A stretch of 64,000 bases of DNA, taken from assembly GCF_007859755.1 (NCBI RefSeq), contig NZ_SJPF01000002.1, positions 143,729 to 207,728 on the forward strand, read 5' to 3'. Below the pieces are notes generated by a model that ran no database searches, was not told the DNA's origin, and was given only the letters and a program-made list of their open reading frames with translations. Shown here piece by piece: positions 8,200-17,556 of this stretch; positions within the stretch are counted from its first letter, which is position 1; each line of letters starts with the position of its first letter. A program made the position numbers and the translations under genes. Origin of the DNA: Blastopirellula retiformator. GTDB taxonomy: Bacteria; Planctomycetota; Planctomycetia; Pirellulales; Pirellulaceae.

Positions 8200-9000
8200 G
8201 TGACGAGCGGTTGGATTCTACGGCTGATGCTGCTGACCGCTTTGGGCGGATTGCCTGGCTGCGCCCTCTGGAGTCGAACGCCGACGCAAAGTTCGCTGGT
8301 GATGCCGACGATCTCGGACGGCAACCTGGTGATCATCGCCGACTTCCCGCTACCTTCCGATGAAGCGGCGCGAAAGCAAGTGGAGTCGCTTCGCGGCGAT
8401 TTGGCGCAGACGCTGCAAGTGCCCATGGAAGACGTGCCGATTCAGGTTCACTTGTACCGCAACGTGGACGACTACCGAGCGGTGATGGCGCAGCGGTTTC
8501 CGCAGCTGACTGGGCGCCGGGCCGCGTTCATCCATGACGCCAGCGGCACGCACATTTACGCCCACTGGTCGGACCAAGTGGTGACCGACCTGCGGCATGA
8601 GTTGACGCACGCGTACCTGTACGAGAACGTCGGGACGTTGCCGCTGTGGCTGGACGAAGGGTTGGCCGAATACTTTGAGACGCCGCCGCAACCCGGGCGG
8701 ATAAATCCCGAGCATTTGCCGACGTTGACCGCGGCGCTGCAAAGCGGCGGTTGGCGGCCGAATCTCGATCGCCTGGCGACGCTTGATCGGCCCGAGACGA
8801 TGACGCAGCTCGACTATGCCGAAGCCTGGCTTTGGACGCACTACTTGATGTCGGGCCCGCATCGCGGTTTGGTCACCGCGCGACTGGCCGCCGAGAGCCG
8901 TCAAGAGTTGGTCGATCCGATTTCGCTGCAGATCCGGCATGGCAATCCGAACGTCGAGCTGGCCGCGACGCAGTACCTGACTACGATCTCGCAGCGCTAG
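8200..9000 (+). CDS. Putative lipoprotein with HELTH zincin motif (DUF1570-like)
   Basis: The protein starts at GTG and has a lipoprotein signal with lipobox LPGC (C21). The mature domain carries HELTH (H133, E134, H137) and WLDEGLAEYFE about 15 residues later, the Glu-zincin arrangement seen in peptidase_MA/DUF1570-type proteins common in planctomycetes. It would act in the periplasm anchored by lipid. The substrate is unknown. It follows ispG closely but has no functional link to it that I can see. Confidence 0.8.
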   Translation: MTSGWILRLMLLTALGGLPGCALWSRTPTQSSLVMPTISDGNLVIIADFPLPSDEAARKQVESLRGDLAQTLQVPMEDVPIQVHLYRNVDDYRAVMAQRFPQLTGRRAAFIHDASGTHIYAHWSDQVVTDLRHELTHAYLYENVGTLPLWLDEGLAEYFETPPQPGRINPEHLPTLTAALQSGGWRPNLDRLATLDRPETMTQLDYAEAWLWTHYLMSGPHRGLVTARLAAESRQELVDPISLQIRHGNPNVELAATQYLTTISQR

Positions 9001-9986
9001 AGCGTCTTGGCCATCCGAATCGATTGATAGACTTCGTCAAAGCCAAGCGTTCGCAGCGTCGCGTAGGCGCCGAGATCTTGCTTGTCGACCTGGGTTTCGA
9101 TGCGGGCGACGCCGGTCTCGGCCAACTGCCGCAGCCCTTCGCCCAGCAAGTAGCCTGACTTCGCTTGATCGCCGTTCTCGCGGGTTTCGACCGAGACGAG
9201 CGCGGCGGCGTGAACGCCCCACAGTTGACTGTAATGAGGCAAGTCGATGAAGGTGGCGATGGCGGCGGCGTCTGGTTTTTGTTTCGGGATTAGCTCGAAC
9301 TGCGAGCGTTCAAAATGCATGTAGATGCACGAATGCAGCCAATCGAGCGGCGGTGGGCTGAAGTTCGCTTCGACCGAATAAGCGCGGCGGATCTGCATCA
9401 TCTCGCGACTGACCGAAGGCCGGAAGCCGCGAATGTTGGCCCGCATCGCCCAGTACTCGCCGACCGACTGATAACCGCGTCCCTCAAGCAATGTGCGGAG
9501 GATTTCAAACGTTGACGGCACGCCCAGATTGTGCGATCCGCCAGCCAAGCCAAAGTAGAACGGGCCCAGCGGCGGAGCGCCGCCGGCGACCAGCTGCGCG
9601 GCGCCCGACTCGCGCGCGACCGCTTCGGCCTGATCGAGCAGCGCGGCGCTGACGATCTCGTAGTTGGCGTGACCGGCGACGATCATCATTGAGAGGACCG
9701 CGTCATCGGCGACGGCGGCGTCCGGCGAGAAATCGCGCCCCAGTGCGACATGCGCCATCCCGGCGACTTGATCTTGGTCGACCGCGATCAGCAGCGTTTC
9801 GGGACGGAAGTAAGGCTTGGCGAAGACGTACGTTTCTAGCGAGCCGACCGTCATGGGTTGCGCGAGGTGAGCGCCCAGTGGTTGGCTGTTCCAGATTTCC
9901 GCCAGTTTCGGCGGATCGGAGTTGAGAAAGCGGCGGACTTCGATCAAGGGGGCGCGGCAGTAAAGGAATGTGGTTGGGGTATGCAC
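8997..9986 (-). CDS. GNAT-type N-acetyltransferase, probably two tandem folds
   Basis: The 329-residue length suits a double GNAT. The N-terminal half has a GNAT-like strand and loop (LIAVDQDQVAGMAHVALG; then LLDQAEAVARESGAAQLV). The C-terminal half ends with GEGLRQLAETGVARIETQV and LGAYATLRTLGFDEVYQSIR, the usual last helix and strands of the fold. The acceptor is unknown. The GTG at 9986 is a weak start; translation might begin a few codons later. Its 3' end overlaps the stop of the lipoprotein gene by 4 bp (convergent). Confidence 0.75.
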   Translation of the reverse strand: MHTPTTFLYCRAPLIEVRRFLNSDPPKLAEIWNSQPLGAHLAQPMTVGSLETYVFAKPYFRPETLLIAVDQDQVAGMAHVALGRDFSPDAAVADDAVLSMMIVAGHANYEIVSAALLDQAEAVARESGAAQLVAGGAPPLGPFYFGLAGGSHNLGVPSTFEILRTLLEGRGYQSVGEYWAMRANIRGFRPSVSREMMQIRRAYSVEANFSPPPLDWLHSCIYMHFERSQFELIPKQKPDAAAIATFIDLPHYSQLWGVHAAALVSVETRENGDQAKSGYLLGEGLRQLAETGVARIETQVDKQDLGAYATLRTLGFDEVYQSIRMAKTL

Positions 9987-10039
9987 TCAGGCTACCCGAT
10001 CGCGGACCTGCGCAACAGATGTCGCACCAAGAAGCTGCG

Positions 10040-10357
10040 TTATGTGCCAGGGACTTCCATATCGATGAAAAGCTCGTCGCCACGACGCTCGATCGGAAAA
10101 GTTTGCTGGCGGATTTCGCTCAGCTCGTGTTTGCCGGTGGTGACGTCGTACTGCCAGCCGTGCCAGGGGCACGTAACGACCTTGCCGCAAGTTGCTCCTT
10201 TGGCGACCGGGCCCCCCTGATGCGCGCAGATGCCATCCATCGCGAAGAACTGATCTTCGACGCGGTAGAGGCCGATGATGCGTTGGGCGATTACCAGTTC
10301 CAGGCCGCAATCGGCGGGAACATCATCAACGTGTGCGGCGCGAACCCAGTTAGGCAT
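10040..10357 (-). CDS. Rieske [2Fe-2S] ferredoxin-like protein
   Basis: A single Rieske domain of 105 residues has cluster ligands C44 and H46 in CAHQGG and C63 and H66 in CPWHGW. The size matches the stand-alone NirD/biphenyl-dioxygenase-ferredoxin type, a small cytosolic electron carrier. No oxygenase or nitrite reductase lies nearby, so its partner is unknown. It lies 33 bp downstream of the acyltransferase gene on the same strand and may share its transcript. Confidence 0.88.
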   Translation of the reverse strand: MPNWVRAAHVDDVPADCGLELVIAQRIIGLYRVEDQFFAMDGICAHQGGPVAKGATCGKVVTCPWHGWQYDVTTGKHELSEIRQQTFPIERRGDELFIDMEVPGT

Positions 10358-10390
10358 ACAGATACGTCAGCAGCGAAAGGTGTGAGAAAA

Positions 10391-11350
10391 CTAAGCGGCG
10401 CGGCGAACATCGGCGGTCTCGGCGACCGGGGCCGCGACCGGCTTTTTCTTCCGCTTCGCGGGGCGATCGTCGCGCCAGCGATTGTGGATCCACCAGTATT
10501 GTTCGGGATGGCGGCGGATCATCGCTTCGAGCTGCTGATTGTACCACATCGCCAACTCCTTCACCCCCAGTTGGGGATCGGCGGTGGCGGGGTCGTAGAT
10601 CGCTTCGATCCCCATTTCGAACTGCATCGGTTTGCCAGTGCGGCGGAAGTAGCTGAGCACTAGCGGCGCCCCGCTGCCCATCGAGAACAACGAGATCGCT
10701 TTGTGGCACGAAGCGGGGCGACCCATGAACTCCACCCAGCAACCCTTCGGCCCCGCGTTTTGATCACAGAGCAAACCGAGCGTGCCGCCTGACTGCAAAA
10801 CGTGTTCGATGAAGGGAGCGCTCCCTTGCTTCGGCAAGATGAACTGCCCAGTGGCGCCGCGAAAGCGCTGCACGAAATCGTGTAGGAATTTGTTGTCGAG
10901 TGGTCGGGCGACCGTGTAGGTCGGAAAGCCGAGGATGCCGGCGCAATAGCCCATCATCTCGAAGTTGCCGAAGTGGCCGAGCAAGATGACGACCGGGCGA
11001 TCCGACAGCAAGTGGCGAATCTGATCGTCGGCGTTTTTCAGATCAACGTAGTGCCGCCAGTTGGTGTCGTGGATCTTGCGCGGAGCGTGGGCGATTTCGC
11101 ACACCATCAGCAGCAGGTGCCGCCAGGTTCTGCGGGCCAGCTTTTTCCGCTCGGCCGGCGTCATCTCGGGGAATGCATGCTGCAGGTTCGAGTCGAGTAG
11201 TTTGCCGCGAACCTCTAGCACGTCGCTGATCAGCCAGGCCAGAAACTGAGCCGCAGCCGCGCAGCGATCGAGCGGAATCGCTTGGACGACGCAAATCGTC
11301 AAACGAACCGCGACGTAAACCAGATAATCGATTACGAGCTTTAGACTCAC
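10391..11350 (-). CDS. Lysophospholipid/lipid A acyltransferase, LpxL/HtrB family
   Basis: The family adds acyl chains to lipid A precursors or related lipids at the inner membrane. One N-terminal membrane segment (about residues 1-40) precedes the catalytic HX4E-type motif in LLGHFGNFEMMG, and the family features GLLCDQNAGPKGCWVEFMGRPA and WWIHNRWRDD are present. The length (319 residues) is normal. I prefer the GTG at 11350 because GGGAAG lies just before it; a TTG 9 codons earlier is less likely. The C-terminal tail is Lys/Ala-rich. Confidence 0.88.
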   Translation of the reverse strand: MSLKLVIDYLVYVAVRLTICVVQAIPLDRCAAAAQFLAWLISDVLEVRGKLLDSNLQHAFPEMTPAERKKLARRTWRHLLLMVCEIAHAPRKIHDTNWRHYVDLKNADDQIRHLLSDRPVVILLGHFGNFEMMGYCAGILGFPTYTVARPLDNKFLHDFVQRFRGATGQFILPKQGSAPFIEHVLQSGGTLGLLCDQNAGPKGCWVEFMGRPASCHKAISLFSMGSGAPLVLSYFRRTGKPMQFEMGIEAIYDPATADPQLGVKELAMWYNQQLEAMIRRHPEQYWWIHNRWRDDRPAKRKKKPVAAPVAETADVRRAA

Positions 11351-11411
11351 CGTCGCTTCCCTGCTTGGTGCTATCAATCCGGCGGTATTGTGCCGAGAAA
11401 CGCGTAAAAGG

Positions 11412-11451
11412 AAAAGGGCAGTTTTACCATCGGCGGTAAAACTGCCCTTTC
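11412..11451 (-). terminator. Strong hairpin 3' of the Gfo/Idh/MocA gene
   Basis: Arms AAAAGGGCAGTTTTACC and GGTAAAACTGCCCTTT form a perfect 16-bp stem with a 6-base loop. It is positioned between the stop of the upstream minus-strand gene and the start of the acyltransferase gene. Each arm ends in an A- or T-rich run, so it can act as an intrinsic terminator. Confidence 0.85.
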
Positions 11452-11476
11452 TGAAAGGAGTTGCGCTTCGCCGGGG

Positions 11477-12556
11477 CTATTTCTTCCGAGCCTTCAAAAC
11501 CGGGTCCGATTTCAGCGGCAAGGGGACCGATTTTCCGGTTTCGGCCGCTTTGTAGATCGCCAGGATTACCTCAACCGCCCGGCGGCCTTCGGGGCCGTTG
11601 ATCAGCGGCTCGCGGTCTTTCTTGATCGCGTCGACAAAATCCTTGAACTGAGCCGTGTGCCCATGGTGGCCGATCGCCTTCGGATCAGCCGCCCCGCCGC
11701 CGGTGTTGGTTTTGCCCGCCAGACGTTCTTGGATCGCCTGATCCTTCTTGGTCATCTTGGCAAATTCCCACTTCTTCAGGTCTTCCTCTTCCATGATCGC
11801 CGATCCGGCCGAGCCGCTGATTTCGATCCGCTTGAGGAAGCCGGGATACGAGGCGGTCGACGCTTGGATCACGCCCAGGGCGCCGCTATTGAACTTCAGC
11901 GAAGCGACGGCGACGTCTTCGACTTCGATCCGCTCGTGAGCCAGCAGCGACGTGTAGGCCGAGATCTCTTCGACGTCTCCCATCAACCAGCAGAGCAAGT
12001 CGACGCTATGAATCGCTTGGTTCATCAAGGCGCCGCCGCCATCCAAAGCCCACGTACCGCGCCACGCGCCGCTGTCGTAATACTCTTGGGTGCGGAACCA
12101 TTTGACGTAGGCGTCTCCCATCGTCAACGTGCCGAAACGCCCGGCCGTAATCGCCTTTTTCAGTTCGACCGACGGGCCGTGGAAGCGAGACGGAAAGATC
12201 GTCGAGAGCTTGACGCCGGCCTTTTCGCACTCGCCGATCAGCTTGTCGCACCGCTTCAAGGTGATTTCGAGCGGCTTCTCGATGATTACGTGTTTGCCGG
12301 CGCGGGCCGCGGCGACGCCGGGCTCCATATGGGCGCCGCTGGGCGTGCAGACCGAAACGACGTCGACGGCCGGGTCGGCCAGCATTTCGTCCAGATCGGT
12401 GTAGGCGGTGCAACCATGATTGGCGCCGAATTCGGAGGCCCGTTCTTCATTGCGCGAGAAGCAGGCGACCAGTTTGGCGCCACGCAGATCCGCAATAGCG
12501 CGAGCGTGGAAATCGGCGATCATTCCACAACCGACGATGGCAAAGCCGAGCGACAT
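11477..12556 (-). CDS. Gfo/Idh/MocA-family NAD(P)-dependent oxidoreductase
   Basis: The 359-residue protein starts at the ATG at 12556, preceded by AGGA. The Rossmann motif GCGMIADFHARA is at the N-terminus, followed by CTPSGAHMEP and the catalytic EKPLEITLKRCD, then the C-terminal sugar-binding beta-sheet domain with ALDGGGALMNQAIHSVDLL (the usual His in GxHxxD-type position). These enzymes oxidise or reduce sugars and inositols; the substrate cannot be read from sequence. No signal peptide is present, so it should be cytosolic. It is monocistronic, with a hairpin terminator behind it. Confidence 0.92.
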   Translation of the reverse strand: MSLGFAIVGCGMIADFHARAIADLRGAKLVACFSRNEERASEFGANHGCTAYTDLDEMLADPAVDVVSVCTPSGAHMEPGVAAARAGKHVIIEKPLEITLKRCDKLIGECEKAGVKLSTIFPSRFHGPSVELKKAITAGRFGTLTMGDAYVKWFRTQEYYDSGAWRGTWALDGGGALMNQAIHSVDLLCWLMGDVEEISAYTSLLAHERIEVEDVAVASLKFNSGALGVIQASTASYPGFLKRIEISGSAGSAIMEEEDLKKWEFAKMTKKDQAIQERLAGKTNTGGGAADPKAIGHHGHTAQFKDFVDAIKKDREPLINGPEGRRAVEVILAIYKAAETGKSVPLPLKSDPVLKARKK

Positions 12557-12981
12557 CGTGTCGTCCTTTCTAGGCAGGATGAGAGTCTTTACGCGGGGAA
12601 AGTCGCCCATTATAGACGCTTCGCCGCAACGTAGTACCCGACCGCCGCCTGCGAAGAACTGAAAAAAGTGGCGCAGACACGCGATTGGCGATTCGCTATT
12701 TATTGCCCCGCTCGATCGCTGACGAGGTTTGCGGCGAGCAACTTAGCTCGAATTTTGGAAAGGCTCGTCGTACCTCGCAAGTTTGCGGGAACGAGCGAGA
12801 GCCCCCCTCCTGGGTCGAAGCTGCTTTGATGTCGGAGACCGCGGCTAACTGGGTCGGCCGCGCCGACATTGGCTTCACGGCGAGCCTTCTTAGGCCCCTG
12901 GATCTTGCTTCCCACAAGCTCCAGGGGCTGGATATATCGCAGGGCGAGAATCGTTTGGTTCTCGCCCTGTTTTGTTTCTTG
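12557..12981. terminator. Gene-free interval with two hairpins
   Basis: No gene is supported here. Two stem-loops occur: GCCCCTGGATCTTG / CAAGCTCCAGGGGC (about 12892-12928) and CAGGGCGAGAA / TTCTCGCCCTG (12940-12970), the latter followed by TTTTGTTT on the plus strand. They lie 3' of the coiled-coil membrane protein gene. Confidence 0.55.
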
Positions 12982-13776
12982 CTAACTCTCTCTCCGCCGC
13001 AGCCCCCGCCAGCCCAGATAACACAACGCCCCCTGCCCTGCTCCGAGCCAAACAAACAACAGCGTCAACCCAAGGGCCGCCAGGTTGATCCAAATTAGCG
13101 CCTCTTTTTCGTAGTAATCGAGCGCCGCTTCTATCTCGTGCAGCGCATTCTTAATCTGTTCGATTCGCCCGTCGATCAGGCTCAGCGTCGCCGTCACGCG
13201 TAGCGCCAGCTTGGCGATTTGCTGCTGGGCGTCCTGCTCCATGTTTTCATCGCCAATCTCGGCGACGCGCTCGCTAAGTGTGCGGGCCACTTCCAGGCCT
13301 TCGCTCAATCGCGTTTTGATCTCCTCCGCTTCGCTCAGCATTTGCTCGGCATGTTCGACATCGACGTTCAGACCCAGGGAACGACCAACCTGTAGCCCCT
13401 GCTGCATTGTCTGGGCTGATTGCTCCGGCAGCGCCAGGAACTGCTCGGCTTTGTCGAGTTCGACCAGCAGCGTCTGGGCCTTCTCCTGCAGGTGAAGTAT
13501 GGACGCGGCTTGCTCGGTCGCCTTTTCCGCGGCCCAGTCTTTGACGGTCTCTTCCACTTCGTCGTTCGTGATCTTCAGCGATTGAACTCGCTGGTCAAGC
13601 TTGACGACCTGCTCTCGGGCGCCTTTTAGTAAGTTGTCGCCAACGCCGAAGACCGCCAACGTGGCGTCGAACAAGCGAGAACTGGCGCTCCAAACGCCGA
13701 TGATCGCCACGATGCAAGCGATCGCGCCGATCGTTCCCATAATCAGCGCGATGACGGAAAGTATGCGTCTGGCCAT
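12982..13776 (-). CDS. Membrane protein with long periplasmic coiled coil, unknown function
   Basis: The 264-residue protein has one N-terminal membrane helix (about 5-30), a long heptad-rich helical region (about 50-225, many Glu/Gln/Leu/Ala), and a C-terminal hydrophobic helix (about 228-252) ending in Arg-rich residues. This hairpin-like layout, two membrane anchors bracketing a coiled coil, suggests a structural envelope or scaffold protein. I recognise no named family. The next gene on the minus strand begins 90 bp upstream. Confidence 0.7.
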   Translation of the reverse strand: MARRILSVIALIMGTIGAIACIVAIIGVWSASSRLFDATLAVFGVGDNLLKGAREQVVKLDQRVQSLKITNDEVEETVKDWAAEKATEQAASILHLQEKAQTLLVELDKAEQFLALPEQSAQTMQQGLQVGRSLGLNVDVEHAEQMLSEAEEIKTRLSEGLEVARTLSERVAEIGDENMEQDAQQQIAKLALRVTATLSLIDGRIEQIKNALHEIEAALDYYEKEALIWINLAALGLTLLFVWLGAGQGALCYLGWRGLRRRES

Positions 13777-13865
13777 AGTGCGCCCCCGATGCGTCTTGAC
13801 GTACGGCTGTTGTGTTACCAGTGTACGACATCGGTGACGATTTTACTCGCAGGATTTCGGCGCCG

Positions 13866-15065
13866 TCACTTCTTCGGCGGCGGGCCGAAGTCGATTGCAA
13901 ACGGGCCCATGATCTCTTGCAGACGCGAGAACGCCCCTTCCGAGATCTGCGTCTTGCCGATGATTGCCGGCATCAGGCCGAATAGTTGATTGTCGCGAGT
14001 CGGATCGGCCAGGCGGAGCGCTTCGTTGATATAGCCGGCCGGGGCGTCGTCGTTGATCAGCTCGTCGACAAACTCTTTGCCATACTTCTGATCAAGGTAG
14101 GCGAGCGCTTCTTCCTGATTCTTGAAGTCGTCGCCTTCGAAGCACCAGTGGTGGAACTCGGCGAAGTCCTCGGGCTTGGTGCGCCACAGGTTAATTGCCA
14201 AGTACGCCAACTGGCAGGCGCTTTCATGTTCCGGCAGCGTTTCCGGCACGTAGGCGTTGCAGTTGTGCGACAAAGGGAGCGGCATCACGATCACCGCCAG
14301 CTTGCCGTCGTACTTCTCGCGGGCCTGATCCAGGAAGCGGCTCGCATCGCGACAATACTCACACGTATAGTCCATCACATCGATGACGACGAACTCCGCG
14401 TCCGGATCGCCGATGATCGGCCAGGCGTGGGTATCCAGCTCGACTGCGCCGCCGGCGAACAAGACCGGCCGCGACTTTTCGATCTCGTCTTGGTCGGGCG
14501 ACTTCAGCCGCAGCTCGACTTCGGCGACGTGCTGTTGCTCGACCGTCGCATTGCGGGGACCGGCCGGCTCGGGCATGGCGACCTGACCGAAGATCAAGAG
14601 CACCAATCCCAAAAAGCTAACGACCCCGGCCTGCGTCGCCTGGCGAATGGCCGGCGGAAAGGCTACCCACGCCAACACCGCACCCACCAGCGAACAAGCG
14701 TGCGCGGCCATGCAGAACGGGCAGTACTTCCCCAGCATGCCGGCTTGAACGCCAATAAACCAGATGGCCGAAACCGCCGCCAACGTCATCAGCGCCAACA
14801 CCCACTGTTCCCCCTGCCGCCGGCTCTCTTCCGGAATCGGCGCGAAGGTGAACGCCAAGATGCCCAAAGCCGACGCATAGATCGCAAACCCGACGACGCT
14901 AACCGGCAGCGTGAACCACTTCGACCATTCGCTATTCAAAACGTCATGGCACGAAGAGTTAAACCCGCAGCCGGCGACCGGCGAAGCGGTTAGGCTGGCA
15001 TAGGTTAAGTAGCCGCACAGACCCAGGCCGGCGACAAGGATGACCGTCAAAACGGAACGTAGCAT
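13866..15065 (-). CDS. VKOR-thioredoxin fusion: disulfide-bond forming membrane oxidoreductase
   Basis: The N-terminal part (about 1-165) is a vitamin K epoxide reductase domain with several membrane helices, the loop pair C33 and C39 (CGFNSSC) and the quinone-site pair CPFC (C115, C118). The C-terminal half is a DsbA-like domain with CEYC (C235, C238). The fusion would oxidise exported proteins and pass electrons to quinone, replacing a DsbA/DsbB pair. Fused VKOR proteins are known in several phyla; here the full set of cysteines is intact. The start is ATG. Confidence 0.9.
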   Translation of the reverse strand: MLRSVLTVILVAGLGLCGYLTYASLTASPVAGCGFNSSCHDVLNSEWSKWFTLPVSVVGFAIYASALGILAFTFAPIPEESRRQGEQWVLALMTLAAVSAIWFIGVQAGMLGKYCPFCMAAHACSLVGAVLAWVAFPPAIRQATQAGVVSFLGLVLLIFGQVAMPEPAGPRNATVEQQHVAEVELRLKSPDQDEIEKSRPVLFAGGAVELDTHAWPIIGDPDAEFVVIDVMDYTCEYCRDASRFLDQAREKYDGKLAVIVMPLPLSHNCNAYVPETLPEHESACQLAYLAINLWRTKPEDFAEFHHWCFEGDDFKNQEEALAYLDQKYGKEFVDELINDDAPAGYINEALRLADPTRDNQLFGLMPAIIGKTQISEGAFSRLQEIMGPFAIDFGPPPKK

Positions 15066-15398
15066 AGCTAGATCAGGGGTGAAGACTCAGGAAAATGCTC
15101 CGTACTATTGTAGTTGCTAATATTGCCCATTTCCGGGCCGCCGCCGGGCGAAGCAATCAATTCTGCCGCGATTAACCGTCAAACTACCGCCAATGGGGCC
15201 CAATTTCCGAGAGTTGGCGGTCATCGCTCGAACGACTCGCGTGAATGCGTTGCTGTCGGCGATAGCAGGTTTCTCGTCCGGCAGGCCTCTACCAGGAAGC
15301 TGGAAAAATGGGCCGACTTTGCCGATTTCGGCGAAGTTGACGCTGCCAGCGGGTCGATGAATAACGCCAGGGTACATTGCGCCTCGTGGATGGGATCA
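15066..15398. other. Divergent intergenic region without recognised gene
   Basis: An open frame crosses this stretch into the lipoprotein gene but lacks signal peptide or ribosome site and reads as non-coding. Promoters for both flanking genes should lie here, but none is convincing by eye. Confidence 0.4.
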
Positions 15399-15974
15399 AT
15401 GAAAGCAAGCTGGCGCCATCTTGGATTCGTCTTTATCGCAACGCAAGCCGTTGGTTGTTTCGGCGTGCGATATCGTGATACGATTGGACTGCCGACTTGC
15501 GATCCGACCTGCCAAACCGAGACGACTGCTTCGGCTGGGGCCGTTGGTCACCAGCCAGATCATCAACTGATTGGCTACGACCAACCGATGATCCCGCCAC
15601 GACCGAAATTCCATCCGGTGCCAACCCGGCCCGCATTCGCGCCTCGTGTGCAATACTCTCCGCCGCAACTCATCCAGACGCCGGCGCTCGTTAAAGTGCC
15701 GAACGAAGCGTCGCCGATTCCGCTTGAGCCGACGCCGGCTCTGATGCCGATTCCGGAAGGATCGGTCCCGCTCGAGACCTGCCCGCCGATCCAAATGGCG
15801 CCGCCGGCCGAGCCCATCTCGAAGCAGCCGCCGCAGCCGCTGCCGCAACCAAGCGTTCCGGCCAAGCCGATCATCGCCCCTCTTCCGCGACCGCTTCGTT
15901 TCGATGGTGCGCTCGATCAGCCCGAAATGATCCAGCCGATTCGTGGCGTATGGCGTACCAAACCGTCGTCGTAA
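15399..15974 (+). CDS. Proline-rich lipoprotein, unknown function
   Basis: I start the protein at the ATG at 15399 because it gives a compact lipoprotein signal (MKASWRHLGFVFIATQ) with lipobox AVGC; an ATG three codons earlier is equally usable. The mature 170 residues are disordered, very rich in Pro, Ile and Gln with segments such as PPQPLPQPSVPAKP, and end in GVWRTKPSS. It probably spans part of the periplasm as an extended chain. No family is recognised. Confidence 0.65.
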   Translation: MKASWRHLGFVFIATQAVGCFGVRYRDTIGLPTCDPTCQTETTASAGAVGHQPDHQLIGYDQPMIPPRPKFHPVPTRPAFAPRVQYSPPQLIQTPALVKVPNEASPIPLEPTPALMPIPEGSVPLETCPPIQMAPPAEPISKQPPQPLPQPSVPAKPIIAPLPRPLRFDGALDQPEMIQPIRGVWRTKPSS

Positions 15975-16196
15975 GCTCTAGCTATTCATCAAGTTTTGCG
16001 CCGCCGCGCAGTAATTGCGCGCGATGCTAGCGAATGCGTTGTCAAGTTAGGTTGAGTCTGCGGGCTAGAGGTCGATCGATCAAGCGTCTTACGTCGCTAA
16101 TCCGATGAAAGTTTCACGCCTAATTGCCTGCACCTTTGCGCAGGCCGGGCACTTTCCAGCCGACTTCGACTCGACTCACGGAACGACGAGACCCTT

Positions 16197-17534
16197 ATGC
16201 GTCACCCTGCCTCGCGTCATCTCTTGACCTTGTTCGTTCTGATCTGCGTCGCGTCCAGTATGGCTGCTGGCCAGGCGAGCGGAACGGAACTCCGCATGAC
16301 GCCGATCGTCAAAGCGGTTCAAGGGGTGAAAGAGTCGATCGTGAACATTCACGGTCATAAGACGATCTCGACCGCCAGCGCGATTGGCGACGCTCCCCGC
16401 CAGGTGAACGGCATGGGAACCGGCGTCATCGTCGACGAGCGTGGCTATATCATTACCAATCAGCATGTGGTCGAAGGGGTTCGCCGAATTCAGGTGACCC
16501 TGCACGAAGGGACCACCTACATCGCTCAGCTGATCGCCTTTGACGAAAAGACCGACCTGGCCCTGATCAAGATCGACGCCGAAAAGCCGCTGCCGGTCGT
16601 CACCACCGGCACTTCCAGCGACCTGATGCCCGGCGAAACGGTCATCGCGGTCGGCAACGCCTATGGCTATGAGAATTCGGTCACCCGCGGCATCATCAGC
16701 GCCTTGCACCGCACCGTGCAGGTCAGCGACACGCAAAAGTACTACGATCTGATTCAAACCGACGCCAGCATCAACCCGGGCAACAGCGGCGGTCCGCTGC
16801 TGAATATCGACGGCGAGATGATCGGCATCAATGTCGCCGTCCGCGTCGGCGCCCAGGGGATCGGTTTTGCGATCCCGGCCGATACCGTGATGGACGTCGC
16901 GTCGCAGCTGATGTCGATTCAGCGGCTTGACGCTCACTGGCACGGCATCGTGGGCGAAACCAAGTACGTCGACGGCGTCGCCAGCTTCCATGTGAAGTCG
17001 GTCGAGCCGAACAGCCCTGCTTCCCTCTCCGGCGTGCAAGCCGGCGACGTGGTCACCCAGATCGGCGACGTGCAGGTCTGCCGCATGCTCGACATTGAGC
17101 GAGCCTTGCTCGATCGCGAAACGGGCGAAGAAGTCGCCTTCAAGGTGTCGCGCGGCGAAGGAGACGAGAAGTCGATGTCGCTGGTTATGCAAGGACATGG
17201 CGCCGGCGGCAACTATGTCGACGCCGCGTGGGAGCTGCTCGGCATTCGCGTGCAAATGGTGCCGACCGACGAGTTCCGCTCGCACAACTCGCGCTATCGC
17301 GGCGGCCTTCGCATCACCGCGGTCAAGGCTTACAGCCCGGCCGCTCGCCAGCAGATTCGCGTCGGCGACGTGTTGGTCGGCATGCACGAGTGGGAAACGA
17401 TCTCGGTCGACAACCTGGAGTACATCCTGAAGAGCGACGTGATCGCCCAGAAGCAGCCGATCAAGTTCTATATCCTGCGGGATAACGAAACCTTCTACGG
17501 CAACATCGCGGTCGCCAACTACCGCGTTCGCTAG
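16197..17534 (+). CDS. HtrA/DegP-type serine protease with two PDZ domains
   Basis: A signal peptide (1-24) exports this 445-residue protein. The trypsin-like domain (about 35-235) has the triad H90 (ITNQHVV), D120 (KTDLALIK) and S197 (NPGNSGGP). PDZ1 (about 255-340) and PDZ2 (about 355-435) follow. DegP-type proteases degrade or refold misfolded periplasmic proteins. PDZ2 has the typical GDVLVGMHEWE loop. No sigma-E-like operator can be identified by eye. It precedes the SMR gene by 22 bp on the same strand. Confidence 0.93.
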   Translation: MRHPASRHLLTLFVLICVASSMAAGQASGTELRMTPIVKAVQGVKESIVNIHGHKTISTASAIGDAPRQVNGMGTGVIVDERGYIITNQHVVEGVRRIQVTLHEGTTYIAQLIAFDEKTDLALIKIDAEKPLPVVTTGTSSDLMPGETVIAVGNAYGYENSVTRGIISALHRTVQVSDTQKYYDLIQTDASINPGNSGGPLLNIDGEMIGINVAVRVGAQGIGFAIPADTVMDVASQLMSIQRLDAHWHGIVGETKYVDGVASFHVKSVEPNSPASLSGVQAGDVVTQIGDVQVCRMLDIERALLDRETGEEVAFKVSRGEGDEKSMSLVMQGHGAGGNYVDAAWELLGIRVQMVPTDEFRSHNSRYRGGLRITAVKAYSPAARQQIRVGDVLVGMHEWETISVDNLEYILKSDVIAQKQPIKFYILRDNETFYGNIAVANYRVR

Positions 17535-17556
17535 GAATTTCGCCCGGGGACATGAC

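Noticed and set aside
12685-13098. 137-residue open frame on the plus strand
   Set aside because: It runs antisense into the coiled-coil protein gene and contains terminator hairpins.
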